DNA of 64,000 nt from Niastella sp. (GTDB lineage Bacteria > Bacteroidota > Bacteroidia > Chitinophagales > Chitinophagaceae). The notes beneath the pieces were generated by a model. It saw only the letters and a list, made by a program, of their open reading frames with translations. It was not told the origin of the DNA and made no database searches. Shown here one piece after another: positions 44,001-51,597 of this stretch; the first letter of the stretch is position 1, and every line of letters starts with the position of its first letter. The stretch is taken from NCBI GenBank assembly GCA_017744515.1, contig JAGIBF010000031.1:25096-89095 (forward strand), given 5' to 3'. The position numbers and the translations under genes were made by a program.

Positions 44001-45252
44001 TGCGGATATCATCACTTTGCTGGCCAGTGGTATCGTAGGCATGGCCGGCGAAAGCAAAGGATCACTAACAGACTTGAATGGTGGCAGCAGCCCGCTGATA
44101 GGCGCGCTGAACAGCTTCCGCAGTGGAAATAACCCTAATCAACCGACTAAGCCTAAAGCCTACCTGAACTGGATATTGCTGGATGAGCAGTTGAAATACA
44201 TAGCAGCAGGCAGTGGCGCCCAACCTTTACAGTCACCAGACGCGATCTACGCATTGGCCACACCCGGTGAACTTACAATGCCTAAGAACGGATTTTTGTA
44301 TATTTATGTCAGCAACGAAACCCAGAGCTGGGATGTGTTCTTCGATAATCTGAGTATACAGCACAAAACCGGCCCCATAGTCGAAGATACACATTATTAT
44401 CCGTTTGGTCTCACCATGGCTAGTATCAGTTCTAAAGCTGTTGGTAGACTTGACAATAGCTATAAGTATAATGGGATCGAACAAAATAAAGACCTGGATT
44501 TAAATACTTATGACGCCTTTTATCGTAATCTTGATCCTCAAATAGGTAGATGGTGGCAGATTGACCCTAAGATAGAAGATATGGAGATGTGGTCTCCGTA
44601 TATTTCTAATTATGATAACCCTTTATTGTATAGTGATCCTAAAGGAGATTTCCCTATTTTGATACCTTTGATAGCCTATGCTATCGCTGTCGGGGAGGCC
44701 GCTGTAACAACCGGATTAGTTGTTACCACTGTTGCAGTTGCTGCTAATGCGGCAGAAAAGCATCACAGAGCGAACGAAGGATCAGGCCCTAGTTCTTATA
44801 TGTCTGGAAGTCCTTTAGGACTTACCACAGGAGATGCATATCAGAAATTACATGCTAAACCTCAAGCAGCCCAAGAAACATCTGAATCTACAGGTACTTT
44901 TACACTTTATAAGCCAAAGGATGTAGTGTTAGCTAAAGGGGGGGCTGAATCCAATAAAAAAGGAAAAGAATGGGAAGAGCAAAATGGAGTTACCAGCAGA
45001 AAAAATAAGGAAACATATGTTGGGGAATCTGGTAAAAATCGGCGCGTAGATGATTCAAACGAAAAGGAAGTTAAGGAGATGAAAAAGAATGAAAGCTATG
45101 TACAACACCTTAGTGGACAAATTAAAGATGGAATTGAATATGCAATAAGGACAGGTAGAGATTATGTACTAAAACTAGCAAGACCCGATAAAATAACTAA
45201 GCCTTTAAAAGAAAAAGCAGAAAAGTCTGGAGGAAGGTTTAGAATTGAGTAG
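41020..45252 (+). CDS. RHS polymorphic toxin with Tox-REase-7-like C-terminal nuclease domain
   Basis: A 1410-residue protein with a signal peptide (MKYILTVILPCLLLMQTGYG). A DUF6443-like segment follows (residues 55-100, QVSYFDGLGRPVQSVAIKG). YD repeats fill most of the chain. The RHS core is at about residues 1125-1208 (YYPFGLTMASI, YKYNGIEQNKDLDLNTYDAF, WWQIDPKIE, YSDPKGD). The last 200 residues are a variable tip: a short hydrophobic stretch, then a domain with RRVDD (Asp1344) and EVK (Glu1350-Lys1352), followed by QHLSGQIKDGIEYAIRTGRD, resembling the PD-(D/E)xK nuclease family Tox-REase-7. DNA turns AT-rich inside the core (from about 44400), a sign of tip exchange. The stop overlaps the next gene by 8 bases. 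Confidence 0.88.
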   Translation: MKYILTVILPCLLLMQTGYGQVSTDRNYVHKSDIKKPGITSQTMVDALTSPADRMQQVSYFDGLGRPVQSVAIKGSQGTKDIVSPVEYDNYGREIKNFLPYVDDGTTYGSLRTGAVTSQAYYYNAANTASDAPKDIHPYSQSLLEFSPLNRAREAGAPGATWQPGTGHVVKMLHLLNTAADSVRIWNVTVSGTIGTYSSYASPGAYAAGTLYKTVTEDEHGKQVIEFKDQEGKVILKKIQLTASADDGTGKGHVGWLCTYYLYDDWNNLRCVIQPKGVEGIIANWVLTNSTILGELCFRYEYDTRSRMIMKKVPGGGDVWMVYDNRDRLVLSQDRAMRLGYKGWMYTQYDHLNRPVSTGFIPDIIYNENLAYHVNAAANSNNYPDLDNYTEDEYTRTFYDNYDWLGSYTTGLNANYNTAYDTYLLSPSASWPYPQANVKSTVVSGLATGTRVRVVGNVVSYLYTVNIYDDIGRVIQTKATNITTGEDVITTQYTWSGQPLVVVQKQQKAGVNPQTHTIVTKMTYDDLGRLLTTSKSVNSTIGSKTISKPEQVIASHEYDALGQLKTKTLSPTGGPGGAPLETLTYDYNIRGWMLGANRTYAKDTNSTANHFGFELAYDKNDLSVNGVSDPYAGMLFNGNIAGMLWKSAGDSRVRRYDYSYDAANRLTNGYFKQFTGSSFNLNAGMDFSATGLSYDANGNILRMNQKGWKPGGSVVIDSLFYNYYASSNKLLNVIDSVNDPTTKLGDFRASQLYTQNLPGGKKSSSTVDYTYESNGNLSTDRNKDMENGILYNQLQLVRYVSVKGPGGVEKGGITYTYDALGNKLSKLVQETGQPNKTTLYLGGAVYEKDTLQFIGHEEGRLRYVKRYFTNGDSAYQYQYDYFLKDHRGNVRMVLTEQTDTTQYLASMETAYRTKEEQLFYNIPLTATTKSSIAGYPTDPNPVTVPNDLVAKVNGSGNKVGPAIVLKVMSGDKVNIGVKSFYKSGGTAGVYNDPVADIITLLASGIVGMAGESKGSLTDLNGGSSPLIGALNSFRSGNNPNQPTKPKAYLNWILLDEQLKYIAAGSGAQPLQSPDAIYALATPGELTMPKNGFLYIYVSNETQSWDVFFDNLSIQHKTGPIVEDTHYYPFGLTMASISSKAVGRLDNSYKYNGIEQNKDLDLNTYDAFYRNLDPQIGRWWQIDPKIEDMEMWSPYISNYDNPLLYSDPKGDFPILIPLIAYAIAVGEAAVTTGLVVTTVAVAANAAEKHHRANEGSGPSSYMSGSPLGLTTGDAYQKLHAKPQAAQETSESTGTFTLYKPKDVVLAKGGAESNKKGKEWEEQNGVTSRKNKETYVGESGKNRRVDDSNEKEVKEMKKNESYVQHLSGQIKDGIEYAIRTGRDYVLKLARPDKITKPLKEKAEKSGGRFRIE

Positions 45253-45913
45253 GATTATTAATAATGAAATTTATAATATTGTGACAGAAGCAAAAGAACA
45301 ATTACTAAACGAAATAAACTCAAAGGGGCACAAACTCAGTAATATAAAGGATATATATAGTCAAGATATACTTGATAGTCATACTGTAGAAATAATATTG
45401 AAATGGCTGCCTCTGATTTATCAAGAAAGCTTGGGTAGTGGTGAACTTTTAGTGAGATCTTTATTCTCCGCTAAAACGCCATTTAATCCGACTGTTTTAA
45501 TTGATTTGTTTATAAATAGCAGTTATAACCAGACGATTAAAAGCACTATCGGATTGGTTCTTGCAAAAGCGAATACTCTTGATATTTCCAATTGGCTTCT
45601 AGATCAGATTCTTAATAAAGATTACTCTTTTGAACGGGCTGCCTTGATAGATGGTTTAGAAAACAAGGCAAGAATTACGACTGTTGATTCTTTGATTGAG
45701 GTATTGCAAACAATATTCAATAAATACTGGTGGTTCGAGTCTTATCAGAAACTATTTAAAAAATATGGCAGAAAAGAAGATATTCAATTTTTGAAAAGCA
45801 AAATTGATAAATTGGATAAAAGAATGGTAAGAGAAATATCCAATGTAATAAATGCTATAGATAAAAGAGTAAGGATTCATAAATTCCCTACAAGTAACCC
45901 TTCTAAATTCTAA
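45245..45913 (+). CDS. Probable immunity protein for the RHS nuclease tip
   Basis: A 222-residue helical, soluble protein with no signal peptide, starting at a TTG (45245) inside the toxin's last codons; the 8-base overlap gives tight coupling. No named immunity family was recognised. Regular helix pairs in the middle (VLIDLFINSSYNQTIKSTIG, NWLLDQILNKDYSFERAALI, TVDSLIEVLQTIFNKYWWF) look like HEAT-type alpha-solenoid repeats, common among immunity proteins. The gene is as AT-rich as the toxin tip. Its position, size, composition and lack of export signal all fit a cytoplasmic inhibitor of the nuclease domain. Function is inferred from context only. Confidence 0.7.
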   Translation: MSRIINNEIYNIVTEAKEQLLNEINSKGHKLSNIKDIYSQDILDSHTVEIILKWLPLIYQESLGSGELLVRSLFSAKTPFNPTVLIDLFINSSYNQTIKSTIGLVLAKANTLDISNWLLDQILNKDYSFERAALIDGLENKARITTVDSLIEVLQTIFNKYWWFESYQKLFKKYGRKEDIQFLKSKIDKLDKRMVREISNVINAIDKRVRIHKFPTSNPSKF

Positions 45914-46045
45914 GTAAAAGATATAGCTAACTATGTACTCCCAGGTGCTTGTGCCTGACAGATTTTCAAAACCTTAGAATTGCTTTCTTTCGATCAAAAA
46001 AGGAGGAGCCTAATACAAATGTCTTTAACATTCATAGTAGGGGAG

Positions 46046-47439
46046 AGTGTTTCAAAAAGTGTGTCAGTAGAAAGTTAAGTAACTTTAAACTGATACAGTA
46101 TGGAAAAGCAAAACTTTGATTTCGAAGCGTTCAAAAAGCAGGCCGCAGCCCGCTTAAAAAGCGGAGAGACCTTGCTTGGTAAAGACGGCGTCTTTACCCC
46201 CTTGTTGAAAGAGTTTCTGGAAGAAGCCCTGGAGGGCGAACTGGAAGCCCACATTGAGCAGACCGAAGATCCTAACCGCAAGAACGGTAAGGGCAAGAAG
46301 AAGGTCAAAACACCGGTAGGCGATGTTGATCTCAGCACTCCCAGAGATCGCAACAGCACTTTTGAGCCGGAGATTGTTCCCAAACGACAAAAGACCTTAG
46401 GTGTTGATTTAGACCGTCAAATTATCGCCTTGTATGCCCGTGGCTCCAGCTACAGTGATATCCGCGATCACCTCAGTGATATGTACGGGCTTGATATTTC
46501 ACCTGCTACTATCAGTCGTGTAACAGACAAGATTTTACCCCTGATTCAGGAATGGCGAAGCCGGCCATTGGAGCGGGTTTATCCCTTTGTCTGGCTGGAT
46601 GCTATTCATTACAAAGTTCGCCATGAAGGGCGGGTGGTTAATCGTGCTGTATACTGCATTATCGGGCTTAACCAGGAGGGATATAAAGAACTGCTGGGTA
46701 TGTATATCGGCGAGCACGAAGGCTCTAAATTCTGGCTACAAGTACTTACTGACCTGCAGAACCGGGGCATTGAAGATATCTTCATTGCTTCCATTGATAA
46801 CCTGCAGGGCTTTGCCGATGCCATAGAAAGCATCTTCCCTAAAACGGAAGTCCAGCTCTGTGTAGTTCACCAGATCAGGAACTCACACAAGTATTTATCT
46901 TACAAAGACGTAAAACCCTTTATGAAGGATTTACAAGGTGTTTACAAAGCCACTACCAAAGAGCAGGCTGAGCGCAACCTTGACCAGGTAGCTGCCAACT
47001 GGGGGCAGCGCTATCCTAAAGTGATTGAATCCTGGAGAAAGAACTGGGACCGTTTGAGCGGTTACTTCCAGTACAACAAGGATATACGCCGCATCATGTA
47101 TACCACCAACATCATTGAAGGCTTCCATCGGCAACTCCGAACGGTCACCAAAACCAAAGGCGCCTTCCAGAGTGAAGATGCTTTAATGAAGCTATTGTTC
47201 TTAGTACAGGAGAATATCAGTGCAAAGTGGAATAAACCGGTACACAACTGGAACCAGACACTGGCGCAATTATCTATTATCTTTGGAGACAGGCTGAAAC
47301 TAAATCTCTGAATAGTGAAGCCTCATCGTCACATGATGTCTTTTGCATCAACAGTAATACTAATCAACTCTATCAGAAAAGAACATCATATGCCGATGAG
47401 TACAAAATGTAATCCTACTGACACAGTTTATGGAATACT
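46046..47439 (+). mobile_element. IS256-family insertion sequence
   Basis: An element of about 1.39 kb with one transposase gene. Imperfect terminal inverted repeats are at 46046-46070 and 47415-47439: 20 of 25 positions match, including the inner 11 bases TGTGTCAGTAG. The left flank (…AGTAGGGGAG) and right flank (ACCATGCACC…) share no 8-9-base direct repeat, so no target-site duplication is visible. The lack of one suggests an old insertion or a rearrangement at one end. It sits between the RHS immunity gene and a truncated YD-like gene fragment. Confidence 0.85.
46100..47311 (+). CDS. IS256-family transposase
   Basis: A 403-residue mutator-type DDE transposase, full length and uninterrupted. 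The N-terminal helical part contains LLKEFLEEALEGELEAHI. The catalytic core shows YPFVWLDAIHYKVR (first Asp), IFIASIDNLQGFADAIESIF (second Asp), the CVVHQIRNS motif, and TTNIIEGFHRQLRTVTKTKG with the catalytic Glu. These are the hallmarks of IS256 transposases, which work by copy-out/paste-in through a circular intermediate. Base composition is close to the chromosome and unlike the AT-rich toxin tip just before it, so the tip and the IS were probably acquired separately. Confidence 0.96.
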   Translation: MEKQNFDFEAFKKQAAARLKSGETLLGKDGVFTPLLKEFLEEALEGELEAHIEQTEDPNRKNGKGKKKVKTPVGDVDLSTPRDRNSTFEPEIVPKRQKTLGVDLDRQIIALYARGSSYSDIRDHLSDMYGLDISPATISRVTDKILPLIQEWRSRPLERVYPFVWLDAIHYKVRHEGRVVNRAVYCIIGLNQEGYKELLGMYIGEHEGSKFWLQVLTDLQNRGIEDIFIASIDNLQGFADAIESIFPKTEVQLCVVHQIRNSHKYLSYKDVKPFMKDLQGVYKATTKEQAERNLDQVAANWGQRYPKVIESWRKNWDRLSGYFQYNKDIRRIMYTTNIIEGFHRQLRTVTKTKGAFQSEDALMKLLFLVQENISAKWNKPVHNWNQTLAQLSIIFGDRLKLNL

Positions 47440-47717
47440 ACCATGCACCGCCATAACCTGTGCTGGAATAAGTGATCCTGTTGCCCGTCCAGGAGAACCT
47501 GGTATAGTTCGGTAAATAGCCGTTGCCGGATACCGTGTCATAAAATATCACCGTCAGTAATTCCGACAAATTACCGGCGGCGTCATACCTGAAGAGGTAA
47601 GTGGGCTTTACCCTCTTCAGGGATGCAGGCGGTGAGATAGACTCCGGATTCCCCTGGGCATTGTACTTACAGTAAAGCGTGTTGGTGTCGGGCGTAGCAT
47701 AGCCATAGGAAGTCAGC
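47440..47717 (-). pseudogene. Truncated YD-repeat-like gene fragment
   Basis: Reading the minus strand from just after the sigma-factor stop toward the IS gives an open frame of about 90 codons without start or stop: ANFHKLTSYGYATPDTN, LYCKYNAQGNPESIS, YLFRYDAAGNLSELL, GYLPNYTRFSWTGNRITY. YNAQGNPES and YDAAGNLSE are YD-type repeat units of secreted Bacteroidetes proteins. One end is cut by the IS256 inverted repeat, and the other abuts the sigma-factor gene. It is best read as the internal remnant of a larger gene lost by deletion and IS activity. The sequence left of the IS does not continue it. Confidence 0.65.
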
Positions 47718-48947
47718 TTATGGAAGTTGGCTGAGTTTCTTTTGGATCACCTGTTGCTCTGCAGGTGTTTTGGCCAGCAGGAGTGCCTGTTGCAAATGTT
47801 GCTGTGCTTTGTGCGGATCGATGCCTGTGTATAGTTCACCCAGCAGCAGGTAATAGAAGTGATTGCCGGTCAGCTGCAGTTTTTCCGCTTCCGCTATTGC
47901 TGCGGCCTTGCCATTGGCTTTGGCCAGGGCATAGGTCCTGTTGAGGGCGGCAACAGGCGAGTATTCCATTTGCAACAGGTGATTGTACAATTGCAGGATG
48001 CTTTCCCATTTTTCGGGTGTATCCTGTTGTTGTGTATTCCACCAGGCAATGCCGGCTTCGAGGTGATAGCGCGACAGTGTTCGCCCGGTGCTGGCGCAGC
48101 GCAGGAAGTAACCGCCTTTACTGATGAGATCGGTATTCCACAGGCTGGCATCCTGTTCACCGTATAAGATCAATTCGCCGGCAGCATTGGTGCGGGCTTC
48201 CAGCCGCGAAGCATGAAAGCACATGAGTGCCAGCAGAGCATTCACAGCAGGTGTATTGGTATGGGGATTCTCGATCAGGATGGTACAGAGCCGCATGGCC
48301 TCAAAGCAAAGTTCCTTGCGTACAGTGGCCACCTGACTCACAGAATAGTATCCTTCGTTGAACAACAGGTAGATCGTTTTTAGCACAGTAGCCAACCGGC
48401 TGTCGATATCGGCAGGAGCGGGCAATGCTATCCGGATATTCTCTGCGCGCAGTTTTTCCTTTGCCCGCATCAGGCGTTTGTTGATCGTTTCTTTGTTGGA
48501 AAGGAATGCATCAGCTATTTCCCCAATACCAAAGCCGCACAGGATGCGCAGCGACAAACCGATTTGTGCTTCCACCGGAATGGCAGGATGACAAATAGCA
48601 AACATCATCTGCAGCTGGCTGTCGATGATGTTTTGCGTTGATAAGTCTATATCGTATGGATCAGCCTGCGGTGTGGTGTGGCTGATGATGGGCGCCACCT
48701 TGTTGTCAAACACGGCGTTGCGCTGCAGGAAATTTTTCGCCTTGTTCTTCGCCACCTCGTACAGCCAGGCCACCGGGTTTTGTGGAATGCCCTTGACGCC
48801 CCAGGTTTGTGCGGCCGTGAGGAAGGTGTCGCTGGCCAGGTCTTCGGCAGTTTCTATTTGCTCAAAGCCGAAACGCTTGCACAGGACCGACACGATCTTG
48901 CGGTACTCATCCCTGAACAGGTGTGGTATCAGTTCGCCGTGCTCCAT
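47718..48947 (-). CDS. ECF RNA polymerase sigma factor, ECF42-like, with C-terminal TPR-type domain
   Basis: A 409-residue sigma factor. Region 2 is at about residues 10-75 (FRDEYRKIVSVLCKRFG, ETAEDLASDTFLTAAQTW, NPVAWLYEVAKNKAKNFLQR), and region 4 at about 110-170 (LRILCGFGIGEIADAFLSNK, INKRLMRAKEKLR). The long C-terminal extension (about 180-409), with LLFNEGYYSVS, LLALMCFHASRLEAR and TPR-like helices, is typical of ECF42 sigma factors, which have no classical anti-sigma factor and are encoded beside DGPF/YCII proteins. That partner is present 6 bases upstream. The extension probably controls activity. Confidence 0.92.
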   Translation of the reverse strand: MEHGELIPHLFRDEYRKIVSVLCKRFGFEQIETAEDLASDTFLTAAQTWGVKGIPQNPVAWLYEVAKNKAKNFLQRNAVFDNKVAPIISHTTPQADPYDIDLSTQNIIDSQLQMMFAICHPAIPVEAQIGLSLRILCGFGIGEIADAFLSNKETINKRLMRAKEKLRAENIRIALPAPADIDSRLATVLKTIYLLFNEGYYSVSQVATVRKELCFEAMRLCTILIENPHTNTPAVNALLALMCFHASRLEARTNAAGELILYGEQDASLWNTDLISKGGYFLRCASTGRTLSRYHLEAGIAWWNTQQQDTPEKWESILQLYNHLLQMEYSPVAALNRTYALAKANGKAAAIAEAEKLQLTGNHFYYLLLGELYTGIDPHKAQQHLQQALLLAKTPAEQQVIQKKLSQLP

Positions 48948-48953
48948 ACCGGC

Positions 48954-49310
48954 TTAACGGGTATTGCCTTTACCCATTACTTTTCTTACTTCCACGCTGT
49001 TACCTTCGCCTTTCAGTATAGGGCAGGCCCTGGCCATCGACACGGCTTCGTCGAAGCTTTCTGCTTTTACGATAATGAAGCCAGCGATCGATTCTTTGAT
49101 CTCTGCGTAAGGGCCATCGGTGATCACATCATTGGGCCTGATCACTTTGCCTTCGGTAGAGAGGCCCGTGCCGCCGCCAAACTTGTTTTGTGCAGCAATG
49201 CCGCCTACCCAGTCCTGGTATTGCTTCATATATACCTGTAATTGTTCAGGCGAAGGCTGTTTGTCTTTGGTGATGAGATCCAGCCGCATTAAGATCAGAT
49301 ATTCATCCAT
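48954..49310 (-). CDS. YCII-related DGPF-domain protein
   Basis: The start at 49310 (MDEYLILMRLDL) gives 118 residues; a longer frame to 49334 is less likely. The family signature is VITDGPYAEIKESIAGFIIV, followed by SFDEAVSMARACPILKGEGN. DGPF proteins are small dimeric ferredoxin-fold proteins of unknown chemistry that occur with ECF42 sigma factors and are often their targets. The sigma gene follows after 6 bases, so the two are co-transcribed. Confidence 0.92.
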   Translation of the reverse strand: MDEYLILMRLDLITKDKQPSPEQLQVYMKQYQDWVGGIAAQNKFGGGTGLSTEGKVIRPNDVITDGPYAEIKESIAGFIIVKAESFDEAVSMARACPILKGEGNSVEVRKVMGKGNTR

Positions 49311-49341
49311 GTTGTTGTTTTTGGAAGTACACAAATGTAAT

Positions 49342-49902
49342 TTACTTTTTCATCGGCCGGTAGGAGAGTAGCACTACGCCGCTGCTGAAAACACGGTGAC
49401 TGATGAGTTCAAGATCCAGCTTGTGGGTCAGGCCGCTTAGTACAGTGGAGCCGCTACCCAACGCCACCGGATCGATCATGAACTGGAATTGATCTACCAG
49501 GCCAGCTGCTGTCAACTGGGTTAAAATGCTGCCGCTGCCCAATATAGTCATGTCTTTGGGAGATTCTTTCTTCAGCTTTTTCACTTCGGCGGCTATATTA
49601 TCGCTGATGATACGCGTATTGTTCCAGCCTGCTTTTTGCAGCGTGCGGGAGAACACGATCTTTTCAGACCGGTTCATGCCTTTGGCTACTTCCGGCATTG
49701 TTTGCTCCGCCTGCGGCGTGGGCCAGAAGCCGGCCATCATTTCATAAGTAATGCGGCCAAACAGCAGGATGCTATCGGATTGAGCGCCTGCTGCAGCAAA
49801 ATCACTTTCTTCGCCTCCATGACGATGCCAGCTGATGTCGTTGTTATCTCCTTTGTAAAAACCATTGAGCGTCAGGAACTGGAAGGATGTTAATTTACCC
49901 AT
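49342..49902 (-). CDS. Dihydrofolate-reductase-fold protein (RibD C-terminal type)
   Basis: A 186-residue protein of the RibD_C/YyaP-YwjB type. Features are LTSFQFLTLNGFYKGDN at the start, SILLFGRITYEMMAGFWP at about residues 44-61, KIVFSRTLQKAGWNNTRII, and the NADPH-loop motif MTILGSGSILTQLTAAGLVD. Members of this family are mostly uncharacterised and may reduce pterin- or pyrimidine-like substrates. It heads the probable three-gene operon with the DGPF and ECF42 genes, 31 bases upstream of the DGPF gene. DHFR-like proteins are frequent members of ECF42 gene sets. Confidence 0.9.
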   Translation of the reverse strand: MGKLTSFQFLTLNGFYKGDNNDISWHRHGGEESDFAAAGAQSDSILLFGRITYEMMAGFWPTPQAEQTMPEVAKGMNRSEKIVFSRTLQKAGWNNTRIISDNIAAEVKKLKKESPKDMTILGSGSILTQLTAAGLVDQFQFMIDPVALGSGSTVLSGLTHKLDLELISHRVFSSGVVLLSYRPMKK

Positions 49903-49977
49903 TGTTATATGTTTTATACTATAACAAGTGAGGCTTCTGCGATTGGACAGGCAGGGACATATTTTTTCAGGCGCTTA

Positions 49978-50409
49978 TTACTGAGCCGTCAACACTGTAG
50001 GTGAGCCGGGAAAGGCAGGTGTTGGATTGTCTTCAGCAGTAATAAATATGCGGATGGGCTTGTATACGCTAACGGCATCCAAAGATCCACTGTATTTACG
50101 GGTAAAAAAGCCTTTGGTGCTTTTGAGCTGCCCGAGGTTCCTGGCCCTTTCATTTTCGGTGACCAGCCAGGCTATGTATACTTTTTTAGGCGGCGTGAGC
50201 CTGTCGGGCGGCGCCAGGTGGGTAACCTTGACGCTGATAGCATAATTACCGTTATTATCTTTTTTGATCTTCACCCTGCCTTCTGCTGTGGGGACGACTG
50301 TAGATGTTTGAAAGGCCATTTTCTTTGCGCAGGACGTTGTCAGTACAATAGCCATCAGCAGCATCAAACGCACGAAATAAGCAGGTGTCAAAAGTGTATA
50401 ATTCTTCAT
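49978..50409 (-). CDS. Lipoprotein of unknown function
   Basis: A 143-residue protein with an N-terminal signal ending in a lipobox (LMAIVLTTSC, lipidated Cys at residue 27). The mature part looks like a small beta-sandwich: GRVKIKKDNNGNYAISVKVT, VYIAWLVTENERARNLGQLK, then FFTRKYSGSLDAVSVYKPIR and IFITAEDNP. The pattern recalls the anti-sigma/EVE-like beta proteins of the Bacteroidetes envelope, but no family is assigned. It stands alone; the 224 bases upstream include a run of eight G residues near 50527 and no clear promoter. Confidence 0.72.
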   Translation of the reverse strand: MKNYTLLTPAYFVRLMLLMAIVLTTSCAKKMAFQTSTVVPTAEGRVKIKKDNNGNYAISVKVTHLAPPDRLTPPKKVYIAWLVTENERARNLGQLKSTKGFFTRKYSGSLDAVSVYKPIRIFITAEDNPTPAFPGSPTVLTAQ

Positions 50410-50633
50410 ATACGTGTCGGATTAAGCGTGATATAAAATAGTTTCGGTTGTGTAAGTTGCAACCAATCAATCTTTTACTAAGGTAGCAACTAATCTGATA
50501 CAATAAAAGTTTAATGCCTGCCGCCGGTTATAAGGGGGGGGTATATGGGAACTGATCTACTCAATTTTACCGAAACTGCCTCTGTTCCCGTTTGGAAATA
50601 AGCTGCATTTTTGTTGGCGTTAAATAGAAGCAT

Positions 50634-51551
50634 ATGCAAACAGTGTATATCATTGGCGCCGGTGCTGTGGGTAAAGTGCTGGCTGTTGCGTTATCCCTCA
50701 ATAACCGGAAAGTTGTGCTGCTGCGGGGCAGTGTGGATCATCAGCCTGCCCACGTGGAAAGGATACAGGTGGTTACCGCTAATAATACCCTGCTCGAAGC
50801 GGATATTGAAGTAGGCACGTTGAGTAATCACCCGGAATTAGACGGCATCATCGTGCTCACCAATAAATCGTATGGCAATGCGCAGCTGGCGCAGGCGCTT
50901 GCCGGCAAAACCGGTAGTTCGCCGCTGGTGATCCTGCAAAATGGGCTGGGCGTGGAGCAGGTATTTATCGATCATCATTTCCCGGAAGTGTACCGCTGTG
51001 TATTGTTTGTTACCAGCCAGGTTGCCAACAACCATACGGTGAGCTTTAAACCGGTGGCCATTTCTCCCATTGGAACGATTGCAGGCAATGGTCATAATCT
51101 CCCTGCTATTGTAGCATTATTAAACACTGCACAATTCAGCTTCCGGGAGGAGCCCAACATACAACCGGTGATCTGGAAGAAAGCGATCACCAACTGTGTG
51201 TTCAACTCTGTGTGCCCTTTACTGGAAATAGACAACGGTATCTTTCACCGGGATGAAAAGGCGCTTGCGCTGGCTACCCGTGTGATCAGGGAATGTGTGG
51301 CCATTGCACAAGCCAGGGGCATTGAGCTAACGGAGGAGGAAGTGGTGGAAAATCTTTTACTGATCAGTCGTCTGTCCGACGGTCAGCTTATTTCCACGTT
51401 GCAGGATATTAATAACAAACGCCCTACTGAGATCGACACCCTGAACTTTGCCATTGTGGAGATGGCCAGGTCATTGCAGCAGGAAGATGCAGTAAAAGAG
51501 ACAAGGCTGTTGGGAGAATTAACCAGGTTGAAATCAACATTGACGCTTTAG
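50634..51551 (+). CDS. Ketopantoate reductase family (ApbA/PanE) protein
   Basis: A 305-residue protein with an N-terminal Rossmann motif, VYIIGAGAVGKVLAVAL (GxGxxG at about residues 8-13), NKSYGNAQLAQALAGKTG with the conserved Lys-containing region, LQNGLGVEQ, and the C-terminal helical domain with WKKAITNCVFNSVCPLLE (catalytic Lys) and RPTEIDTLN. PanE reduces 2-dehydropantoate with NADPH in pantothenate synthesis. Genomes often carry several members of this family, so the pathway cannot be fixed. It is a single gene between two minus-strand genes. Confidence 0.88.
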   Translation: MQTVYIIGAGAVGKVLAVALSLNNRKVVLLRGSVDHQPAHVERIQVVTANNTLLEADIEVGTLSNHPELDGIIVLTNKSYGNAQLAQALAGKTGSSPLVILQNGLGVEQVFIDHHFPEVYRCVLFVTSQVANNHTVSFKPVAISPIGTIAGNGHNLPAIVALLNTAQFSFREEPNIQPVIWKKAITNCVFNSVCPLLEIDNGIFHRDEKALALATRVIRECVAIAQARGIELTEEEVVENLLLISRLSDGQLISTLQDINNKRPTEIDTLNFAIVEMARSLQQEDAVKETRLLGELTRLKSTLTL

Positions 51552-51597
51552 CATAGCGCCCCCCAAAGAAATAGAAAGAAAGGGTACGGTTTAACTA

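Noticed and set aside
45914..46045. Sequence between the immunity gene and the IS as part of the YD-like remnant
   Set aside because: Reading the minus strand gives no YD-type sequence, so the IS does not simply interrupt one gene with both halves kept.
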